This document shows, piece by piece, positions 15,179 to 19,600 of a DNA stretch of 19,600 nt. The stretch lies in NCBI GenBank assembly GCA_964635325.1, contig CAZWOL010000052.1:1-19600 (forward strand). Direction: 5' to 3'. The position numbers and the translations under genes were made by a program. Under the pieces are notes generated by a model that was not told the DNA's origin, did not search any database, and worked only from the letters and a program-made list of their open reading frames with translations. Origin of the DNA: BOG-1112 sp964635325. Lineage in GTDB: Bacteria > Bdellovibrionota_B > Oligoflexia > Oligoflexales > Bog-1112. Each line of letters opens with the position of its first letter. Within the stretch, counting starts at the first letter, position 1.

Positions 15179-15191
15179 TGTCAATTTGACA
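15179..15191. promoter_or_regulatory. Perfect 13-base palindrome TGTCAATTTGACA upstream of the gap-spanning gene
   Basis: TGTCAA-T-TTGACA is a perfect odd palindrome 32 bases upstream of the ATG at 15147. On the minus strand it contains a consensus -35 (TTGACA), but the bases 17 further on (ACGCAA) are a poor -10. It may be an operator or part of the promoter. The rest of 15192-15379 shows no gene. It contains CTCTCGAGAG-type small palindromes but no convincing terminator. Confidence 0.45.
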
Positions 15192-15379
15192 GCATCTAAA
15201 GCTCCGCGAAACTTAGTTCAACACCTCAACGAAGTCAAGACGACTTACCACTGAGGATGAATGAGCTATTGATTTTAGATGGAGATTGCTGAGCTGGGTG
15301 AGAGTTTCTCTCGAGAGCAGACCGTCAAATTACTCTCGATACTGAAATTCTCGGATAGAGGGTGGGTGCAAAAACTAGA

Positions 15380-16855
15380 TCACTTCTGCCAAATCTCCCC
15401 CTGGTTGTACCAGCGATAGATCGTCGTGTAGGTATCGGTGAAGAAATTGATACAGGCTCGACCATGAGCCTTGGTATCGCCAAAGAAAGAATCTTTGCTT
15501 CCTCCAAACGAGAAGAAAGCCATCGGCGCAGGCACACCGATGTTGATCCCAAGCATTGAGGGATCCACATGATAGCAGAAATAACGAGCATGCGATCCAG
15601 AGTTTGTAAAGAGCGTACTCGTATTCGCAAGTGGAATGCGGTTGATCCATTTGACAGCTTCTTCAAGCGATGACGTTTTGCCAAGAAGAATGACCGGTCC
15701 AAAAATCTCTGTCTGCGCAATGTCCATCGACTCATCGACATCACTCAGTACAGTTGTGTTTAGAAAGTAACCGGGGAGATCATCTGCACCCTTACGTCCA
15801 TCCAACAGCATCTTGGCACCTTGCTTGAGTGCCCCTTCTATCAATTTTGTAACTCGCTCTTTGGCCTCTTTCGAGATCAGTGGGCCCATTGTTACTTTAG
15901 GATCCAAACCACTCCCGATACGGATACGTTTGGCAGCAGCGACCGCCTTATCTTGGAATTTCACATACGCCTCGTCTCCAACACAGAGCACAAGCGACCC
16001 CGCAAGACAGCGCTCACCTGCACAACCTGTGATCGACTCCACTGCTGTATTGACGGTGCGATCGCAAGTTGCATTATCGAGAGAGTCAGGCATTACAACC
16101 ATTAGATTCTTTGCGCCACCAAATGCCTGCACACGTTTGCCGGCAGATGTTCCTAACGTGTAAACGTGTTTGCCAACCGGTGTGGAACCTACGAAAGAGA
16201 TACCTTTGACCTGTGGATGCGTGCAAAGCGCATCCACAACCTCCTTGCCTCCGTTCACCATATTCATAACACCCGGAGGGAGACCTATCTCGTGTAGTAT
16301 TTCAAAGATGCGTACAGAGGTCAGTGGCACACGCTCGCTAGGCTTGAGAACATAAGTATTGCCACTTGCAATCGCAAAGGGCCAAAACCAAAATGGCACC
16401 ATTGCTGGAAAGTTAAACGGTGCAATGCCTGCAAAAACGCCAAGAGGACGACGTACGGCACTACAATCTATGCCGGGAGCTATATCTTCAAAATGTTCAC
16501 CCATCTGCAGGGTTGGCATAGCACATGCAGCTTCGACCATCTGAATAGCGCGACGCACTGAGCCCCTTGATTCAACCAGAGTCTTTCCATGTTCTTTGGT
16601 GATCAAGGTGCTTAGCTCTTCGACAGAATCTTCCAAGCGCATCTTGAGTTTAAAGAGATACTGAATACGATCCACAACAGGTGTTGCACGCCAGCCAGCA
16701 AAGGCATCCTGAGCAGCTTTGACTGCAATTGCAACATCTTCACTGGTCCCCAAGGGGGTTTTGCCGAGAAGTTTTCCGTTGGATGGATCAATGACATCAA
16801 AACTCTTTTTTGTATGAGATGTGACCCACTGACCGCCAATATAATTGGAAAGCAT
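15380..16855 (-). CDS. mmsA: CoA-acylating methylmalonate-semialdehyde dehydrogenase
   Basis: This 491-aa member of the aldehyde dehydrogenase superfamily converts methylmalonate (or malonate) semialdehyde, NAD+ and CoA to propionyl-CoA (or acetyl-CoA) and CO2, in valine and related catabolism. Family marks are APFNFPAMVPFWFWP (N148), GNTYVLKPSE, FVGSTPVGKHVY, FGGAKNLMVVMPDSLD with no glutamate base (typical of the CoA-dependent group), catalytic C283 in GCAGERCLAGS, and the late GINIGVPAPMAFFSFGGSKDS followed by GDTKAHG. That combination separates it from ordinary NAD-only ALDHs. GAGGT stands before the ATG. No other valine-degradation gene such as mmsB, nor a myo-inositol operon, is adjacent, so it appears to be a single-gene transcript. 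Cytoplasmic. Confidence 0.95.
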   Translation of the reverse strand: MLSNYIGGQWVTSHTKKSFDVIDPSNGKLLGKTPLGTSEDVAIAVKAAQDAFAGWRATPVVDRIQYLFKLKMRLEDSVEELSTLITKEHGKTLVESRGSVRRAIQMVEAACAMPTLQMGEHFEDIAPGIDCSAVRRPLGVFAGIAPFNFPAMVPFWFWPFAIASGNTYVLKPSERVPLTSVRIFEILHEIGLPPGVMNMVNGGKEVVDALCTHPQVKGISFVGSTPVGKHVYTLGTSAGKRVQAFGGAKNLMVVMPDSLDNATCDRTVNTAVESITGCAGERCLAGSLVLCVGDEAYVKFQDKAVAAAKRIRIGSGLDPKVTMGPLISKEAKERVTKLIEGALKQGAKMLLDGRKGADDLPGYFLNTTVLSDVDESMDIAQTEIFGPVILLGKTSSLEEAVKWINRIPLANTSTLFTNSGSHARYFCYHVDPSMLGINIGVPAPMAFFSFGGSKDSFFGDTKAHGRACINFFTDTYTTIYRWYNQGEIWQK

Positions 16856-17070
16856 ATTAGACCTCGCTCCAAAGTTTCAATCGAATTAGGAAGATAGCAC
16901 AAACTACAAAAAGTCCATAAAGCGACTAAATGACGGATCATGAAATTCTTATGCATGACTTGTATTTGAAGATAAATTCACGTAGAACTGGCACATACAA
17001 TTTACGCAAAAATTATTTTTCAGAGCCTATTTAGGGTATTTATATGTCTTCACAAAGCGAGTTTTTGCCC

Positions 17071-17135
17071 ATCACACCGAGCGCAGCGAAGCTGCAGTCG
17101 AGGTATCGCCTACACAGTCAATTTGCAAGATCAGT
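17071..17135. repeat. Dispersed palindromic repeat, copy C (half copy, degenerate)
   Basis: CACCGAGCGCAGCGAAG...CAGTCGAGGTATCGCCTACACAG followed by TCAATTTGCAAGATCAGT corresponds to the right half and tail of copies A and B. Copy B has CCAATGTGTAAGATCACT at the tail position. It lies directly upstream of the ATG at 17152 and would encode nonsense if translated. The rest of 16856-17070 is AT-rich and holds no gene. Confidence 0.8.
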
Positions 17136-17151
17136 TGTGCAGGGATCAATA

Positions 17152-18870
17152 ATGCATACACTCCAAAAGAGAATTGCTCTTTTGTCGATTCTATTTACTG
17201 GCCTTCTCTGTATATCTACGGCCTATGCCAGGACCAATGAGTTATCTAAAGATCTAAAAGAAAAAGCAGCGGATCACATCCTCAATCAGATCGCAAAAGA
17301 AATCAAGATGTGCGTTGCTTATCAGGATCAAATCGCCTCACTTTTTGAACATCCCACAGATATACAGCAACATCCCGTCAAAGCCATTCTCAAAGAACAG
17401 ATCTCTCTAGATAATACAAAACTAGGCAGCTACATGATGGATCTGCGGGCCTTTGAAGCTAGCTTTATTAGTCTAAAAAGCCAGCTTCATACTGACAATA
17501 TTGAAATCAAAATCGCAAAAATTCAAAAGAAAATACAGGAGAAAAGGCCCGATATAAAAACTTGGACTCATCTTGTTTTGAATCTGCGCTACATTGCTTT
17601 TTTGAACAGTGTTGAAGACAATATTCAATATTTGACGACACAATATGACACAGATCGCGAGCACAAAATCGCACAATTTTCTGAAAAAGAGAAAAGAATC
17701 ATAGAAGACGCTCGCAACAATTTTGCAAGCACTCGCAAAACACTATTTGCAAAACAGATCCACATCCTTGACAGCATGTATAAAGAGCACGCTGACAAGC
17801 TAATGGAGCTGCTTAAAAATGAGGATAATCTAAGCTATAGAGAAATCGAAAAGCAAGAATCTGCCTTATATTCTATAGAAACAAAGGCAAAGAATAGCAT
17901 TGCATCTTTTAAAGAGACTTATGAAAAAGCACTACAATATTCCATGCAAAACTTTTTCCACCATCCACAAACAAACGACAATACAGCATCTACAGATTTT
18001 ACTGAATTTGGCTCATTCGCCAGCAAGTTGAGACGTCTAGTTGGGTTCACAGAGACAGAAATGATCGCATACACCTGCTTTATTGGGGTGGTAGGACTCA
18101 TGATCAAAGAAAGCTTTCCGTTCCTCAAAACGAGTCTTGCAAATCCACGACCAACGCTCAAAAAATTTTTCGAAGAAAATTTTTATAAAAAACATCCTAT
18201 AAAACAAAACAGCAATCAACATGAAGATGATTCGAAATCTGAATACGACGACGAAGATGTCACGGAAAATGATAGCTACCAACCAGCAACAAGAGGCACA
18301 TGCCGCGTTCCAAAAGGTCCAACATATTGCGCAATCGAAACCTCAGACAATCCCTATGAGATGCGACGCCTTGCCCAACAGCCCTTGACCCTAGAAAAAA
18401 AGAAATTTACTAAAGAAAAAGTTGCGATCAAGGACACCAAAGGCAAAGGTAATTTCAATCCTCAAAACGTACTGAGAGACGGATACCCGCGCATCAGAAT
18501 TACACGAGCTGCACTGCATAGTAACCCAGATCGCAACAGCATTCTATCTGCACAACCTATTCCACCAAGACTCCAAGGTGAGCAAAATCCGATCTTAGTC
18601 GAAATGCTCAGAAATCTGCAACGGGGGCACCGTTTACCCACTGAGATGATGGTAGACAATACCAGACTCAATGAATTAGCAGAAACCATGGACTTGCCCG
18701 ACGAAATCATCCTCGCACTTCAAGATGGTGGATGGTATGAAATTAGAATTGACTCCCAAGATGGGGATAGAACCAAGTTCACACAGTGGTTTTGGCACAA
18801 CTCCGGGGGCAAGCGCGTACGCTTTGCAGAGCGCAAAGGCACCTTGGATTGGAATGATCGCGTTAAGTAA
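17152..18870 (+). CDS. Exported coiled-coil protein with one membrane helix and a novel C-terminal domain
   Basis: This 572-aa protein is of unknown function. The frame is open from 17044, but the first 36 codons run through repeat copy C. The ATG at 17152 has AGGGA before it and opens a clear signal peptide with an AYA cleavage site near residue 26. Residues 30-270 are charged and strongly helical, probably coiled coil (IKIAKIQKKIQEKRPDIK, SEKEKRIIEDARNNF). Residues 303-318 (MIAYTCFIGVVGLMI) form the only later hydrophobic helix. A basic stretch and then an acidic low-complexity stretch (357-375) follow. A compact C-terminal region (about 440-565) is rich in Trp and Arg (DGGWYEIRIDSQDGDRTKFT, WFWHNSGGKRVRF). 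I do not recognise that domain. The TonB-like gene starts 24 bp after its stop, suggesting one operon. Confidence 0.78.
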   Translation: MHTLQKRIALLSILFTGLLCISTAYARTNELSKDLKEKAADHILNQIAKEIKMCVAYQDQIASLFEHPTDIQQHPVKAILKEQISLDNTKLGSYMMDLRAFEASFISLKSQLHTDNIEIKIAKIQKKIQEKRPDIKTWTHLVLNLRYIAFLNSVEDNIQYLTTQYDTDREHKIAQFSEKEKRIIEDARNNFASTRKTLFAKQIHILDSMYKEHADKLMELLKNEDNLSYREIEKQESALYSIETKAKNSIASFKETYEKALQYSMQNFFHHPQTNDNTASTDFTEFGSFASKLRRLVGFTETEMIAYTCFIGVVGLMIKESFPFLKTSLANPRPTLKKFFEENFYKKHPIKQNSNQHEDDSKSEYDDEDVTENDSYQPATRGTCRVPKGPTYCAIETSDNPYEMRRLAQQPLTLEKKKFTKEKVAIKDTKGKGNFNPQNVLRDGYPRIRITRAALHSNPDRNSILSAQPIPPRLQGEQNPILVEMLRNLQRGHRLPTEMMVDNTRLNELAETMDLPDEIILALQDGGWYEIRIDSQDGDRTKFTQWFWHNSGGKRVRFAERKGTLDWNDRVK

Positions 18871-18894
18871 TGACATAAGCAACGGAAGCTCAAA

Positions 18895-19473
18895 ATGCTA
18901 CGATGGACAATTTGTATAAGCCTAAGCTTGCTAATTCACTTGCTACTTTTTTGCAAAAAATTTGAAAATGCTCCACAGGCGGATATATCGAATCACAAAT
19001 CCGATCTATTCCTAAAACTACATTTTGCAGATGAACCTCGTTTAGAAAAAAGCATACCGAAAGCGATACACACTGATAAAGGCTTTGCTACGAAAAAACG
19101 CGCCTCTATTCCCTCTCGCGTAAGCAAGCACCCTCAAATATCCACAAAGAACTCTACATCATTGGGAGAGTCACTCGCACATAATTCGAGCGATCAAACG
19201 CGTTCGTATACAATCGAAGAGACTCGCGAGCAACTGCTCGTCGATGGAGGATTTGTACACCCAACCTATCCACTTAGGGCTCGTCGCTCAAAGATGGAGG
19301 GACTGGTAAAACTTAGCTTACACATTGCGGATGGAACCTTAGTAGGCAGCACAATCCTACAAAGTAGCGGCCATACCCTATTAGACGAGGCCGCTCTTGA
19401 TGCGATTCGAAAGTGGCGTTTTCGTAAGGTTTCCACACAGCTTGTACAAACGGTTCGCTTCCACCTCCATTGA
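18895..19473 (+). CDS. TonB-family protein
   Basis: This 192-aa protein has an N-terminal membrane anchor (residues 4-19, WTICISLSLLIHLLLF) and a C-terminal TonB domain (about 120-192) with the family pattern HPTYPLRARRSKMEGLVKLS, then DGTLVGSTILQSSGHTLLDE and AIRKWRF. TonB proteins pass proton-motive energy from ExbB/ExbD across the periplasm to outer-membrane transporters. The periplasmic linker is short, basic and Ser-rich, without the usual Pro-Glu/Pro-Lys repeats. No exbB, exbD or TonB-dependent receptor is in the window, so it may serve a non-transport function, possibly linked to the protein encoded just upstream. The ribosome-binding site CGGAAG is moderate. Between its stop and the terminal repeat (19474-19546) nothing is recognised. 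Confidence 0.92.
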   Translation: MLRWTICISLSLLIHLLLFCKKFENAPQADISNHKSDLFLKLHFADEPRLEKSIPKAIHTDKGFATKKRASIPSRVSKHPQISTKNSTSLGESLAHNSSDQTRSYTIEETREQLLVDGGFVHPTYPLRARRSKMEGLVKLSLHIADGTLVGSTILQSSGHTLLDEAALDAIRKWRFRKVSTQLVQTVRFHLH

Positions 19474-19546
19474 TATGTGTTGAATCCCTCCATATTGTAT
19501 GCTACTCGGTATGGTTCAAAGCCCTAACAAACCTTTTTCAAACGAG

Positions 19547-19599
19547 ATATAGCATCGCTTATTAAGATTTACTCATAATTTAATGAATATATTGGCGTT
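19547..19599. repeat. Right copy of 53-bp terminal inverted repeat
   Basis: Exact reverse complement of positions 1-53. See the left copy for interpretation. It lies 73 bp after the TonB-like gene's stop codon. Confidence 0.95.
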
Positions 19600-19600
19600 T

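Noticed and set aside
1..19600. Composite transposon or linear replicon bounded by the terminal repeats
   Set aside because: No transposase, integrase or telomere resolvase gene is present, and the content is ordinary chromosomal housekeeping plus orphan envelope genes.

Overview
The window looks like chromosomal DNA from a Gram-negative, moderately AT-rich bacterium. Typical Gram-negative content is seen: a TonB-family protein, several exported or lipid-anchored proteins and a lipoprotein zinc peptidase. The mixture of housekeeping genes with long orphan secreted proteins would fit the Bdellovibrionota or another deltaproteobacteria-like group, but that placement is only a guess. The piece is probably a draft scaffold. 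It holds a run of 100 Ns (14945-15044), and its two ends are perfect 53-bp inverted copies of one AT-rich sequence.

Layout. 149-1030 (-) is a Cys-rich exported protein. 1090-2732 (-) is a two-gene unit: a DnaC/DnaI/IstB-type AAA+ ATPase followed, with a 4-nt overlap, by a protein that looks like a P-loop-less relative of it. 2917-3537 (-) is an isolated rpsD with its own intrinsic terminator. Divergent from rpsD are a small thioredoxin (3733-4044) and an exported protein with two C-terminal membrane helices (4095-5396). Then come ahcY (5545-6858, -), an unknown 99-aa protein diverging from it, and a 218-aa winged-helix-like protein (7352-8008, -). A second two-helix exported protein (8160-9536, +) appears to be a remote paralogue of the first. 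9544-11559 (-) is an M13 metallopeptidase lipoprotein. 11622-13481 (-) is a membrane HAMP/SpoIIE-type phosphatase. 13569-15147 (-) is a secreted protein gene interrupted by the assembly gap. 15380-16855 (-) is methylmalonate-semialdehyde dehydrogenase. 17152-18870 and 18895-19473 (+) are an exported coiled-coil membrane protein and a TonB-like protein.

How they work together. The metabolic genes (ahcY, mmsA) and rpsD stand alone rather than in pathway operons. The notable content is the set of orphan envelope proteins. Two of them form a family with conserved cysteines and two membrane helices. One is a four-repeat protein behind a poly-serine linker encoded by a 15-bp DNA repeat. One couples a periplasmic coiled coil through a membrane helix to a C-terminal domain and is followed by a TonB-like gene.

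A dispersed palindromic repeat with the core TCATCCCGAGCGAA and GAGGGATCGCCTGCTTAG occurs three times (5416-5540, 7230-7349, 17071-17135), always in intergenic DNA beside orphan genes. No tRNA, rRNA, CRISPR array, transposase or phage gene was seen. No complete new multi-gene system can be claimed. The best candidates for something undescribed are the ATPase/pseudo-ATPase pair, the two-helix lipoprotein family and the gap-spanning poly-Ser repeat protein.
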